NCBI GenBank assembly: GCA_003559735.1
Contig: PWKN01000087.1
Span: 1-54,681 of the forward strand
Length of the DNA stretch: 54,681 bases
Reading direction: 5' to 3'
From: Bacteroidales bacterium
GTDB lineage: Bacteria > Bacteroidota > Bacteroidia > Bacteroidales > UBA7960
The notes beneath the pieces were generated by a model. The model did no database searches and was not told the DNA's origin. It worked only from the letters and a program-made list of their open reading frames with translations. Position 1 is the first letter of the stretch; each line of letters opens with the position of its first letter. Positions 44,928 to 54,207 of the stretch are shown here, piece after piece. Position numbers and translations under genes: made by a program.

Positions 44928-45026
44928 AAATGGAATTTTCCTGTATATAAATTGATGCGAAAATTGATGCACATATCATCTGGAGGGTAAATATATACGG
45001 AAGAATTGTTTGAGGTTTTCAATTTT

Positions 45027-45048
45027 GTATAAAAAACGTATAATATTG
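45027..45048. promoter_or_regulatory. Direct GTATAA repeats before TBDR 2
   Basis: GTATAAAAAAC at 45027-45037 is followed by GTATAATATTG at 45038-45048, placing the GTATAA words exactly 11 bp apart (one helical turn) in the short gap between HTCS 2 and TBDR 2. It is a candidate binding site for HTCS 2. The A/T-rich context makes chance occurrence possible. Confidence 0.3.
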
Positions 45049-45080
45049 TGCGAGGGTAAGGGTTTGCAGCAACTATTGCT

Positions 45081-48000
45081 TTATTGTATTTCTTTTTCGA
45101 TCACGTGGCGTTTTAGGAAATCCCGCGGCGAGATCCCTTTTTGTTTTTTAAAGGTGGTTGAAAAATAGGAAGCGTTTCTAAAGCCTACGATGTAACTGAT
45201 CTCTGATAATGTGTATCTGTTTTTTTTCAGCAATTCAATTGATTTATTGATCCTGTATTTTGCGATATATGAACTGGGCGTGATCTTTGTAATTCGCAAA
45301 AACGTTTTATAAAAACTGGACCGTCCCATTTTCATTTTTTCCGCCAGGGTGTCTACATTCAGGTTGGTGTTGGAGATCTCTTTTTCAAGCACGGAGTTAA
45401 AGCATGACAAAAAGTGTATTACCCCTTCATTGGCCTCAGAATCCCGAAGGTTTGGCATAAGGCCGCCCAGGTATATTTTGTGCAGCCTTTCCCTGTTTTC
45501 AAACTGTCGGTCGATCGTGGCCATTATAAAATCAAGGTTAAAGGGTTTTGGGATGTATACATCTGCTCCTTTCCGTATGCCTTCGATCTGGTCAAGCAGC
45601 TCGCTTTTCTTTGACAGCAGCACAACGATGATATGGCTCATTTCCCTGTCTGACTTGATTGCCTGGCACAGCCTGATGCCATCGAGTTTTGGCATGATCA
45701 CATCGCTGATTACCAGGTCGGGTTTTTCTTTTTTGATCAGTGCGAGTCCTGTTTCACCGTCCTGTGCATACATTGTCGAATACTTCCCTGACAAAGCATT
45801 AACAAGCAACCGGCATAGGTCGTCATTGTCTTCGATGATGGCGATCTTGTATTTTGTTTGTTGTTTGTCCTGCTTGTTACCGTCCTTTGTTGATTGCTCA
45901 ATCTCCGGTGGTGTTTTGGTGCTGAAGTTCCTGATACAGTGCTCAATTACGTTGTCAGGAGAAAAAACACCGGTGCATAGTGGCAAGACAAAAGAAAACA
46001 CAGAGCCTTCGCCGGGAGTGCTCTGCACAGCAATATCCCCATAATGCACTAGTGCAAGTCTTTTTATCAGGTCCAGTCCGATGCCTGAACCGGAATAATC
46101 CCTTTTATTGTCTTTGCTGATCTTTTTGTGACGCTCAAAGATGACAGCCAGGTGCTTTTTTTCGATCCCCTTTCCGGTGTCGTGGACGCTGACTTCCAGA
46201 TAGCCTTTGCCAGAAATGGGATTGTTGTTCTTTCCCAGGTTTTTGTATCTGGCACATGCAGTACTGGAAGTGATGGTTGCTGCTTCGATTTTCACGATAC
46301 CCTGGGGTCCGGTATATTTAATTGCATTCGATACAAGATTTGACAGTATTTTTTCAAAGATATCAGCATCATAATAGATCAGTCTTTCATTGAGCCTGAT
46401 GTCTTTCAGCATGCTGATCTTTTTTTGGCGGGCATAGTAAATAAAACTGCCACAAACATGATCAATGTGCTGGATTATTTGGTTTTTGTAAACATTTAAG
46501 TTTAGTGTGTCACTTTCAAGTTCCCTGAAGGTAAGCAATTGGTTGATCAGTCTGAGGAGCCGGTCGACATTCTGGTTGAGGCTTGTAAACAAATCGTTTG
46601 TATTGCCAGTATGGCCTACCTGCCTGTATATCAGTGATGTGATGCCCGAAATGACGGTCAGGGGTGTTCTGAATTCGTGTGAGATGTCTGCAAAAAACTT
46701 CAGCTTCATCTCGTGAACCTCTTTTTCGCGCAACCGCTCTGACTGCTCTATTTGCTTTTCTTTTTTGTAGAGTTTGGCCTGTAATGATAATTTGAAGATC
46801 ACAATGATTATTCCAAGCATTGCCATCCCATAGGAGATTATTGCCCAGGTGCTTAGCCATGGTGTTTGTTTTACGGTGATGTGCAAGGTGGCCGGAGCGG
46901 AAAAATCAGATTCATTGTTTTTGGCTTTTACAAGAAAAGTATACCTGCCCGGCAATACATTTGAATACACGGCCCGCCGGGTGTTTCCCACGTGTATCCA
47001 TTCTTTGTCAAACCCCTCGAGCATGTGTGCATAAATGATTTTATCAGCTTCTGCATAATCAAGTCCGGCATAGTCAATATTGAATGAACGTTGCCTGTGC
47101 GTTAATGTAATGGTTTGGGTATGGGCCAGGTTTTTATTCAGTATTTGTGTGTCATCTCCTGGTCTTATTCCTTTATAGTTGACATACAGTGATTGCAAAA
47201 GTATGTCTGGCGGCTCTTTTTCCAATATGGCAAACTGACCGGGTTCAAAGTGCGTTAGTCCATAATTTCCACCGAAATAGAGCATCTTGTTGTCAAAAAA
47301 AATAGAGTTTTGATGAAACTGCTGGTTTTCGATTCCATCTTCAATAGACAGGTTAAAAAAAGCGTTTTCCCTGTCAAAGCGTGAAAGACCGAACAGTGTA
47401 CTAAGCCAGAGAAAACCGTTGCCATCTTCAATGATCCCGACAACGTCATTGCCCGGGAGTCCGTCAGACTTATCGAATACCCTCAGCTGGTCTGTCTTCA
47501 GATCATACCTGATCAGGCCCCACCTTAGTGTTCCAACCCACAACGTGCTGTCATTGTCCGTATAGTAGCACAAAAACTCTGCTTCGTTCCACGGTGTGCT
47601 GTCCTGGTTTTTGCCGATTTTTCTGATGCGTTCAGTTTCTATATCAAGAAAATAGATTCCTTTTGAGAATGAACACACGATGAGCATTTGGTCGTTGATG
47701 GCTGATATCTGCCTGATGTTCCTGCCCATTTCATCAAACACCCCGAATTTATCCTTCTCTTTTGTGTATCTGAGCAGTCCAGCCTGGTCGGTAGCAATAA
47801 AAAGTTCCCCTTGCGGCATTTCTGCAAATGACAATATTTCCCCGCAAGTATGAGGGAGTGCGACCGTTTCAAAATTATCGCTATGGATGTCAAGCCGCTG
47901 GAGCGCGTTTTTTTGCCCTATCCACAGAACCCCTTCGGTATCTTCATACAAGGCGCATATAAAGTTGCTGTTAAGGAGGCTGTTGTGCCTTGTATATGTC

Positions 48001-49241
48001 TTAAAGGTGTTGTTTTCCATGTTATACCTGATCAGCCCCGACTCCCTGGTGCCGAAAAAGTAGTCGCCATTGTTTGCCTGTATGATATTCGTGATGAACT
48101 TCCCGTTGGTTATCGTATTCAGAACCGTAATGGGATTAAACTGTCTTTTCAGATCGTAAAAAACCTCCAGTCCGTTGTTGAATGTACCCAGCCAGACGTT
48201 GTTGTTGCGGTCGACAAAACAGTTGTTCAGCAAGTCCCTTCCCTGGCCCGGATCGTCATGGTTGGATATGGTGCCGTGTTCCCTGATCGTTCCGTTTCGG
48301 GTGCAGTATATATACAGTCCGTTGCTGTAAGTACCAATCCATACTTCTGTGTCCTTTCTTTTTCTTATAAACCTTATTTCGTCGCGACCGATCATTTCTG
48401 TCAGCCGCACATAATCCCTGAATTCTTCATTGTACGTGTCATAGACGAACAACCCCCTTGTAGTACCAATCCACAGCTCGTTGCCAATACGTTCTGCTGC
48501 CATGATCCGCACATCATCAAGGGACAGCTGACCGGTCAGATTGAACCGGACAGTGATGGTATGTGTACAAGGGTTGAAGACAATAAGCTCGGGTGAGGCG
48601 TTATATTGATCGTTCACGAGTACCAGTCCGCCGTACCTGTCAGAAAACATGCCCACTATCCCAACCGTATCAGATATCCCAACCGTATCAGAAAAAAGGG
48701 CTAATGGCTGGATGGAACGGCTTTTGTCATGGTACTTATGCAACTTGCCTTCCTGGCAGTGAAAGAACATTTGTCCGTCCCACCCGGCCATTCCGGCATA
48801 CCTGGTATTTCCCCTTTTCAATCTGTGTATGCTGTCCGTTTTCAGGTCAAAGATGTTTACCTTACCCCCCATCAGTATGAACAGAAGTCCGCCGTCACCG
48901 GTTTCCACCTGACTGATAAAGTCTTCACTGATGGAGTGGCTGTCGGTCGCTGAAAAGAAGAATTGTTGCATCACCGAACCGTCATACCGGTTCAGTCCCC
49001 TGGCAGTTCCTATCCAGATATAACCCAGTTCATCCTGGCAAATACTGTTCACCTGGAGATTGGAAAGCCCTTCCCTGAAAGCGATGTTTCTAAAGGATAA
49101 CGGTGACCTGGCAGACAAAAGGTCTTTGTGGTCTGCAGGATCCGCACCGCATATAAATGGTGAAGAAAACAGCAACAATATGCTGATCCACAGGAAGAGG
49201 GCAAAGCGGTTTTGGCAGACAGGAAGCTGTAGTTTCAGCAT
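45081..49241 (-). CDS. Hybrid two-component system sensor/regulator (HTCS 2)
   Basis: About 1386 residues from the ATG at 49241, chosen because it gives a signal peptide (MLKLQLPVCQNRFALFLWISILLLFSSPFICG). The frame is open to 49370, adding 43 polar residues. In order: two reg_prop propellers in the periplasm (IWIGTARGLNRYDG is the first blade), a Y_Y_Y domain (MLEGFDKEWIHVGNTRRAVYSNVLPGRYTFLVKAKN), a membrane helix, a kinase core with H855 (DISHEFRTPLTVI) and VHDTGKGIE/SGSGIGLDLIKRL, a receiver with D1180 (VISDVIMPKLDGI), and an AraC-type DNA-binding domain (VDTLAEKMKMGRSSFYKTFLRITKITPSSYIAKYR). All phosphotransfer residues are intact. It sits between GH3 and TBDR 2 on one strand and probably controls them. 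A perfect 18-bp tandem duplication lies at 48657-48692. Confidence 0.93.
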   Translation of the reverse strand: MLKLQLPVCQNRFALFLWISILLLFSSPFICGADPADHKDLLSARSPLSFRNIAFREGLSNLQVNSICQDELGYIWIGTARGLNRYDGSVMQQFFFSATDSHSISEDFISQVETGDGGLLFILMGGKVNIFDLKTDSIHRLKRGNTRYAGMAGWDGQMFFHCQEGKLHKYHDKSRSIQPLALFSDTVGISDTVGIVGMFSDRYGGLVLVNDQYNASPELIVFNPCTHTITVRFNLTGQLSLDDVRIMAAERIGNELWIGTTRGLFVYDTYNEEFRDYVRLTEMIGRDEIRFIRKRKDTEVWIGTYSNGLYIYCTRNGTIREHGTISNHDDPGQGRDLLNNCFVDRNNNVWLGTFNNGLEVFYDLKRQFNPITVLNTITNGKFITNIIQANNGDYFFGTRESGLIRYNMENNTFKTYTRHNSLLNSNFICALYEDTEGVLWIGQKNALQRLDIHSDNFETVALPHTCGEILSFAEMPQGELFIATDQAGLLRYTKEKDKFGVFDEMGRNIRQISAINDQMLIVCSFSKGIYFLDIETERIRKIGKNQDSTPWNEAEFLCYYTDNDSTLWVGTLRWGLIRYDLKTDQLRVFDKSDGLPGNDVVGIIEDGNGFLWLSTLFGLSRFDRENAFFNLSIEDGIENQQFHQNSIFFDNKMLYFGGNYGLTHFEPGQFAILEKEPPDILLQSLYVNYKGIRPGDDTQILNKNLAHTQTITLTHRQRSFNIDYAGLDYAEADKIIYAHMLEGFDKEWIHVGNTRRAVYSNVLPGRYTFLVKAKNNESDFSAPATLHITVKQTPWLSTWAIISYGMAMLGIIIVIFKLSLQAKLYKKEKQIEQSERLREKEVHEMKLKFFADISHEFRTPLTVISGITSLIYRQVGHTGNTNDLFTSLNQNVDRLLRLINQLLTFRELESDTLNLNVYKNQIIQHIDHVCGSFIYYARQKKISMLKDIRLNERLIYYDADIFEKILSNLVSNAIKYTGPQGIVKIEAATITSSTACARYKNLGKNNNPISGKGYLEVSVHDTGKGIEKKHLAVIFERHKKISKDNKRDYSGSGIGLDLIKRLALVHYGDIAVQSTPGEGSVFSFVLPLCTGVFSPDNVIEHCIRNFSTKTPPEIEQSTKDGNKQDKQQTKYKIAIIEDNDDLCRLLVNALSGKYSTMYAQDGETGLALIKKEKPDLVISDVIMPKLDGIRLCQAIKSDREMSHIIVVLLSKKSELLDQIEGIRKGADVYIPKPFNLDFIMATIDRQFENRERLHKIYLGGLMPNLRDSEANEGVIHFLSCFNSVLEKEISNTNLNVDTLAEKMKMGRSSFYKTFLRITKITPSSYIAKYRINKSIELLKKNRYTLSEISYIVGFRNASYFSTTFKKQKGISPRDFLKRHVIEKEIQ
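48657..48692. repeat. In-frame 18-bp tandem duplication inside HTCS 2
   Basis: TATCCCAACCGTATCAGA occurs twice in a row (48657-48674 and 48675-48692). It encodes SDTVGI twice in a propeller blade of HTCS 2 (SDTVGISDTVGIVGMFSD) and keeps the frame. The perfect identity suggests a recent slippage event or a variable site. Confidence 0.85.
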
Positions 49242-49444
49242 AGCATGCGCCCCGGCAGACTTCCCTGGTTTGCCAGGAGAATCATCTCTTGTGGCACCAT
49301 CACAATCGTAATGGGTCGCTTGGTGTTTTTCACGGCGGCAATTCGAAGGTATGGTTTGTTTTTTTGTCATGATGTGATCTGTGAAACCACACGGAACATT
49401 ATAGTTCAGACACTTGACTCTGTTGCATGGACAAAAACGGCTCT

Positions 49445-52400
49445 TCAGTAACCAACTACAGGAAGAACTTCAATTCCGGCCACACTCGGAAAACCGGCTG
49501 ATCCAACAAATTCAATGTTCAGGTATCCGTCAGTCACAACGACATCTTCCAGTGCTACAGTCATTGCATTATTAAAGCCTGCTTGTGTATAAACGTCAAG
49601 TTGTTCAATCAGTGTCTCTCCCTCAACCATAACATCAAATATCCTGGCCCCGGCCTGCCGGTGTTCCGTTTCTGCAAAATACAAAATTATATCGTATGTG
49701 CCATTGAGCACTTCAAAGTTATAATACAGATCAGTCTCTTCACAGGTATTCAGTTGCCACTGGTACAGGAATTCAGCATTGGGGTATTCCACCATCCTGA
49801 TGGTGGCTGGGTCGCATCGCTTCCTTGATGTCTGAAACACTGTTGGGTCATCCGTTTGTCCGATTAGGGCACTGGTCATGCTATGTTGTCCGAAGTCAAA
49901 CCCATAGTCCGGCATCCATTCTTTACCGGCGGAGTCTACATAATAGTCGCCCCCTGCGTTGATGCGGATGATTCCCTGCCGGTATTCACGGCCTTTCACG
50001 GATATGGCAACAGACTGTCTTATATCTTCGGATGAGCTTCCTGCCATCAGGGTAAAATCATCGCTTTCAACAATGAAACTGTTGTTTTTGATGTCCCAGA
50101 AACCAAGTTCTTCAACAGGGATCATGAATGAAACTGTTTTTGACTCACCAGGTTTAAGAAATACACGCTGAAACCGTATGAGTTTTCTTTCCGGTGTTTT
50201 TACCGATGCATTCTCTTGCCGGAAATAGACCTGTGCCACTTCGTCTCCAGCCATTGGCCCGCTGTTCGTAATGCCAACCGACAGCTCAATGGTGTCATTG
50301 TCTGTATAGGATTCAAGGTTGGTGACCAGTGGTCCGTATTCGAAAGTGGTATAACTGAGTCCGTATCCGAACGGGAACAAGACATCACCGTCGAAATACA
50401 TATACGTACGGTTGTTTTTTCTGATGTGGTAGTCGTGAAAAGGTGGCAGTTGTTCTTCAGAGAGATACCATGTCATGGGAAGTTTGCCACCCGGGTTATA
50501 GTCGCCAAACAGGATGTCGGCCACTGCCACCCCCTGGGCTTGTCCGCCGAACCATGCACCAAGAATGGCGGGTATGTGTTCCAATTCCCAGTCGATCACC
50601 AGGGGGAACCCGACAGCCAAAACAAGGACGATGTTTTGGTTCACCTCAAATATCTTTTGAAGGAGTTCACGCTGGATGGCCGGCACGTTGATAACGGCAG
50701 GGTCCCGCCCTTCATTGGCCACGGTGAGGTCGGTGCCATATACAAAGATCACCAGTTCACTTTCTGCGGCTGCTCTCAGGGCATCGTCAAAGCCACTTCT
50801 GTCTTCCACGATCACATCGCACCCCCTCTCATAGGATATTGTGATATCGGTATGCGTTGGAGTCCAGTCGTTGTCTTCGGGAATGAATTCAAATGTTGTC
50901 AGGTAAAACAGAACCTCTTCATCGCCTTCAAAAAGGAGATAGACATCATGAATGCCTTCTGTTGGTTTTACCGGTGCTTCAAAGCTTATAAAATGATCAT
51001 TATCGCCCGTATTGCCGATGGCGACCCTGCTTATTTCTTCGCTTTCCAGGTCGCCAACCCTTATGGAGATGGTGCCGCCGGCCGATTTAGATGCAGCGCG
51101 GACCACCACTCCGTTTGTTCCGCTTCCAAAGTCGATATCCTTAAACATCATCCAGTCATTGTTTTTAATCCTTACCGGATGGATCCGGCCTATGGCGTCC
51201 GGGACAGGTCTTTCAAAGGTGCTGTAATCGATGACCTTATTCATGTAGCTGCCCTTGTGCAGGCGTTCGGCCTTTATTACTTCAATTGCACTCTGTGCTG
51301 CACCTGTTTTATGCCTGATCCCCTGAAGAATGGTCACAGCCTGGTTGGGAAATCCCGTATAGGCGCCATATTCCGGCTCTTCTGCCTTGGCCCCGATCAC
51401 TGCAATTGTGCTGTAATTGTCTTTGCCGAGTGGCAGCATGTTGTTTTCGTTCTTCAGCAGCACCATTGACTCCCTGGCAATTTTGGTTGCCAGTTCCTGG
51501 TGTTCCTTGCTGTTAAGCACTTCGTCGGGGATGGATCTCCAGGGCACCCTGTCGTCGGGGTCAAAGTCACCGAATAAGAACCGGGTTCTCAGCACACGCT
51601 TCAATGCCCTGTCAATATCATATTCAGTGACATACCCCATATCTAATGCAGACTGCAGGTGGTTGATGTAATAATCGCCACAGTTGAGGTCTGTTCCTGC
51701 TTGCAGACTTAATTGAACGGCTTTTTCACTTTCATCGACATAGAACTGGCTGCTAACAATTACGCTCACCGCCCAGCAGTCAGATACCGTATAGCCCCCA
51801 AATCCCCACTCGTCGCGAAGCACCTTGTCCAGGAGCCATACACTGGCGGGACCGGGAACACCATTTAGTCCGCGGTAGGTTGACATTACTGAGGCAACAT
51901 TCGCTTCTTTTACTGCCATTTCGAATGCAGGGAAATAATACTCTCTCAGGTCCCTCATGTCGAGATAAGATGATGCCACAGTTCGGTGAAACTCTGAGTT
52001 GTCGGCAACAAAGTGTTTTACAGTGGCTCCTGCAAGCAGGTAGTCACTTTTCCCCCTTCCCTGCATCCCATTGACAAATGCCACGCCCATCCGGCCGGTG
52101 TGATATGGATCTTCGCCATACACTTCTTCTGTACGTCCCCACCTCGGGTCTCTGGCAAGGTTAATGGTTGGACTAAAGTAGGTTAGACCTTTCCCCGACT
52201 GGTTATTGAACACCCTGGCCTCTTTGCCGATCGCAACGCCCATTTTTTCAATGAGGTCAGGATTCCACGTACTTCCCAGTCCGATCACCTGCGGAAAAAC
52301 TGTAGCCTCGTGCCACCGGGCAACACCATGGAGGGCTTCATTCCAGTAACCATAAAGCTTTATGCCCAATCGCTCTATCTCAGGTGCATCAAAATGCAAC

Positions 52401-52561
52401 TGACCGATCTTTTCTTCAAGTGTCATTCGCGACACCAGGTCAGACAGCCGCTCATCCAGGTCAGTATCGGGATCCAGGTAGGGGAGCTGTGCCTGCAGAA
52501 ACAAAGGGGAAATAAAAAATAAAAAAAGGGTAATGATAAAAAATAACTTTTGTCTGTTCAT
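49445..52561 (-). CDS. GH3 beta-glycosidase with inserted CBM6-like and C-terminal malectin domains
   Basis: A 1038-residue exported enzyme. After signal peptide MNRQKLFFIITLFLFFISPLFLQAQ comes a GH3 barrel with xylosidase/glucosidase-type segments (GYWNEALHGVARWHEATVFPQVIGLGSTWNP, SPTINLARDPRWGRTEEVYGEDP, ATVKHFVADNSE). The nucleophile is D261 in YTVSDCW. In the second (alpha/beta) domain, a CBM6-like module (FKDIDFGSGTNGVVVRAASKSAGGTISIRVGD to VYLLFEGDEEVLFYL) sits where many GH3s carry PA14. A fibronectin-III-like domain follows, and then a malectin-like domain of about 860-1035 (RINAGGDYYVDSAGKEWMPDYGFDFG, YDIILYFAETEHRQAGARIFDVMVEG). It likely removes beta-linked xylose or glucose from the glycan. 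It is 203 bp upstream of HTCS 2. Confidence 0.92.
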   Translation of the reverse strand: MNRQKLFFIITLFLFFISPLFLQAQLPYLDPDTDLDERLSDLVSRMTLEEKIGQLHFDAPEIERLGIKLYGYWNEALHGVARWHEATVFPQVIGLGSTWNPDLIEKMGVAIGKEARVFNNQSGKGLTYFSPTINLARDPRWGRTEEVYGEDPYHTGRMGVAFVNGMQGRGKSDYLLAGATVKHFVADNSEFHRTVASSYLDMRDLREYYFPAFEMAVKEANVASVMSTYRGLNGVPGPASVWLLDKVLRDEWGFGGYTVSDCWAVSVIVSSQFYVDESEKAVQLSLQAGTDLNCGDYYINHLQSALDMGYVTEYDIDRALKRVLRTRFLFGDFDPDDRVPWRSIPDEVLNSKEHQELATKIARESMVLLKNENNMLPLGKDNYSTIAVIGAKAEEPEYGAYTGFPNQAVTILQGIRHKTGAAQSAIEVIKAERLHKGSYMNKVIDYSTFERPVPDAIGRIHPVRIKNNDWMMFKDIDFGSGTNGVVVRAASKSAGGTISIRVGDLESEEISRVAIGNTGDNDHFISFEAPVKPTEGIHDVYLLFEGDEEVLFYLTTFEFIPEDNDWTPTHTDITISYERGCDVIVEDRSGFDDALRAAAESELVIFVYGTDLTVANEGRDPAVINVPAIQRELLQKIFEVNQNIVLVLAVGFPLVIDWELEHIPAILGAWFGGQAQGVAVADILFGDYNPGGKLPMTWYLSEEQLPPFHDYHIRKNNRTYMYFDGDVLFPFGYGLSYTTFEYGPLVTNLESYTDNDTIELSVGITNSGPMAGDEVAQVYFRQENASVKTPERKLIRFQRVFLKPGESKTVSFMIPVEELGFWDIKNNSFIVESDDFTLMAGSSSEDIRQSVAISVKGREYRQGIIRINAGGDYYVDSAGKEWMPDYGFDFGQHSMTSALIGQTDDPTVFQTSRKRCDPATIRMVEYPNAEFLYQWQLNTCEETDLYYNFEVLNGTYDIILYFAETEHRQAGARIFDVMVEGETLIEQLDVYTQAGFNNAMTVALEDVVVTDGYLNIEFVGSAGFPSVAGIEVLPVVGY

Positions 52562-52654
52562 TGTTCGATGATTTATTCAGTATTTGTATAATTATCTATG
52601 ATGCCTGGCAAATGCTACAGGTTCAGCCTTCCAGGCAGGGGGAGCCAAAATTGT

Positions 52655-54196
52655 TTACCTGTCTGACTCCACTACCCTGAAACCCATTAGTGTGGCAATG
52701 TCTTTCAGCGGTTTCCTAAGGTCGCCCAGCGTCACGGCTGTATGAATGCCATAAAGACAGGGTTCAAATCGTTGCTGGATCTTTTCGATGTCATCATGCC
52801 TGATAACGATCTTGGCAGTGCACATTACGTTATCAAGGTCTTCTCCGCCCGAATAAATTGCATGTCCGTCAACCACCACACCGGTATGCAGCCTGATCGT
52901 ATTCAGCAGAGAATGCATTTCCCAAACCGTGACAGTTTCACCTTCGGGCCATTCGGCGGTTAGTCCTGTGGCTGATCCGGGTTGTTCGGGAAGGTCTCTC
53001 ACCGGACTCTCGGCATGTGTTCTGATGGTGTATGGGAGGCGGCGATGGTCACCATAGGGGTTGACCGGGATGCCGCAATGCAATACTGTTTCCGTTGAGT
53101 TAAAGGTGTCGTAAATAAAATCACCCAGCATACTTGGTCTTCCCTTTAGCAGGTAGGCCAGCACCTGGCTGATCAGGATATCGGGATAATTCTGGCAGAC
53201 AGCCATAATGCCCCTGGTTTTGAATCCCAATTCCATTCCCAGTCCGGGGAACAGGTTGTCTTTCAATTCGCCACTGGGTGCAACAGCCCTGATATGGGTG
53301 GATACTGCATTGCAATCATGCTTTTCGCGCAATGCATCAATGGCCAGGTAGGCCCTGGCGTTTTTTATGATCTCTGGACGGATGGCTTCGACTTTCCGTG
53401 CGTTCCTGATCCATTCATCGGCAACCTCTTCTGCTTTGGTTATGCTTGTGTTTTGATATTCCTCGTAAAACGCTCCCGGTTCTATGACCACAACTTCGGC
53501 CCCAAAAAGCGCTTCGAAATTCCTCAAATAATGCTCATTAAAGCCAGGTGGAAACGATTGTGTATGATCGCCCCGGTAATTCACTGCAGCAATGGTTTCC
53601 AGCGTGTCCCGTTTCAACATCAGTATTCTGGTTTTACTGAGTTGGTGAATCACCCTGATGAGGTTGATCTTGTAAACAAGGTCTTCAAACATTGCCTCCC
53701 TGACATCAGGTGTTGACAGGTTCCTCCTGTCAAGCTGAGCGGTCAGTATCCTGGGATTGTCGTAATCTGCACCGCCTTGCAGGACGCTGTTTTCTGAAAA
53801 TCTTCCGGTTTTGAAAAGCCTGTAAGGCTGGGCATCCATGAATTCAAAAAGGTTATAGACAACGATGGTCGGCAGTCCGGTAAAAGCAAGCCTGTAATCA
53901 TTGGCAACACGCCCTATGATCAGCACCCCGTGATAATCATTTTTGTTGGCTGTAACCTCCTCATATGCGTCACCATAGGTGCCCTCCCATTTTGTAAAGT
54001 CGACATCGGCACATGCATTCCTGAGTTGTTCCATCACTTCCTCATGGGTGGTAAACGTTTCGGGCTCACCACCCGAGCCGGTACATCCACAGCCACCCGA
54101 TGTAAACATAGTGAAGATCCTGGTGGGTGCATTCTGCCCGTGGCTGCTCACCGACAAGGCAATTGCCATTAGGGCAATAAGGCAGGTTTTTTTCAT
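52655..54196 (-). CDS. Exported FucI/AraA-like sugar isomerase homologue
   Basis: A 513-residue protein with a clear signal peptide (MKKTCLIALMAIALSVSSHGQ), followed by sequence resembling the L-fucose/L-arabinose isomerase superfamily. The N-terminal half has Rossmann-like segments (HGVLIIGRVANDYRLAF, LPTIVVYNLFEF), and the C-terminal half has FPGLGMELGFKTRGIMAVCQNYPDILISQVLAYLLKGRPSMLGDFIYDTFNSTETVLHCGIPVNPYG, here cited for the pattern metal-site region, then the terminal HCG. Sugar isomerases are normally cytoplasmic, so an export signal is odd. The metal-ligand Glu/Asp set is not clearly intact, and a binding or other catalytic role is possible. It starts 11 bp after the Gfo/Idh/MocA gene and is followed by GH3. 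Confidence 0.6.
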   Translation of the reverse strand: MKKTCLIALMAIALSVSSHGQNAPTRIFTMFTSGGCGCTGSGGEPETFTTHEEVMEQLRNACADVDFTKWEGTYGDAYEEVTANKNDYHGVLIIGRVANDYRLAFTGLPTIVVYNLFEFMDAQPYRLFKTGRFSENSVLQGGADYDNPRILTAQLDRRNLSTPDVREAMFEDLVYKINLIRVIHQLSKTRILMLKRDTLETIAAVNYRGDHTQSFPPGFNEHYLRNFEALFGAEVVVIEPGAFYEEYQNTSITKAEEVADEWIRNARKVEAIRPEIIKNARAYLAIDALREKHDCNAVSTHIRAVAPSGELKDNLFPGLGMELGFKTRGIMAVCQNYPDILISQVLAYLLKGRPSMLGDFIYDTFNSTETVLHCGIPVNPYGDHRRLPYTIRTHAESPVRDLPEQPGSATGLTAEWPEGETVTVWEMHSLLNTIRLHTGVVVDGHAIYSGGEDLDNVMCTAKIVIRHDDIEKIQQRFEPCLYGIHTAVTLGDLRKPLKDIATLMGFRVVESDR

Positions 54197-54207
54197 GGTC
54201 GTAGTTT

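Noticed and set aside
47850-48596. 248-codon plus-strand frame
   Set aside because: Antisense shadow within the HTCS 2 propeller region.
50216-51469. 417-codon plus-strand frame
   Set aside because: It lies wholly antisense within the well-supported GH3 gene; a codon-usage shadow.
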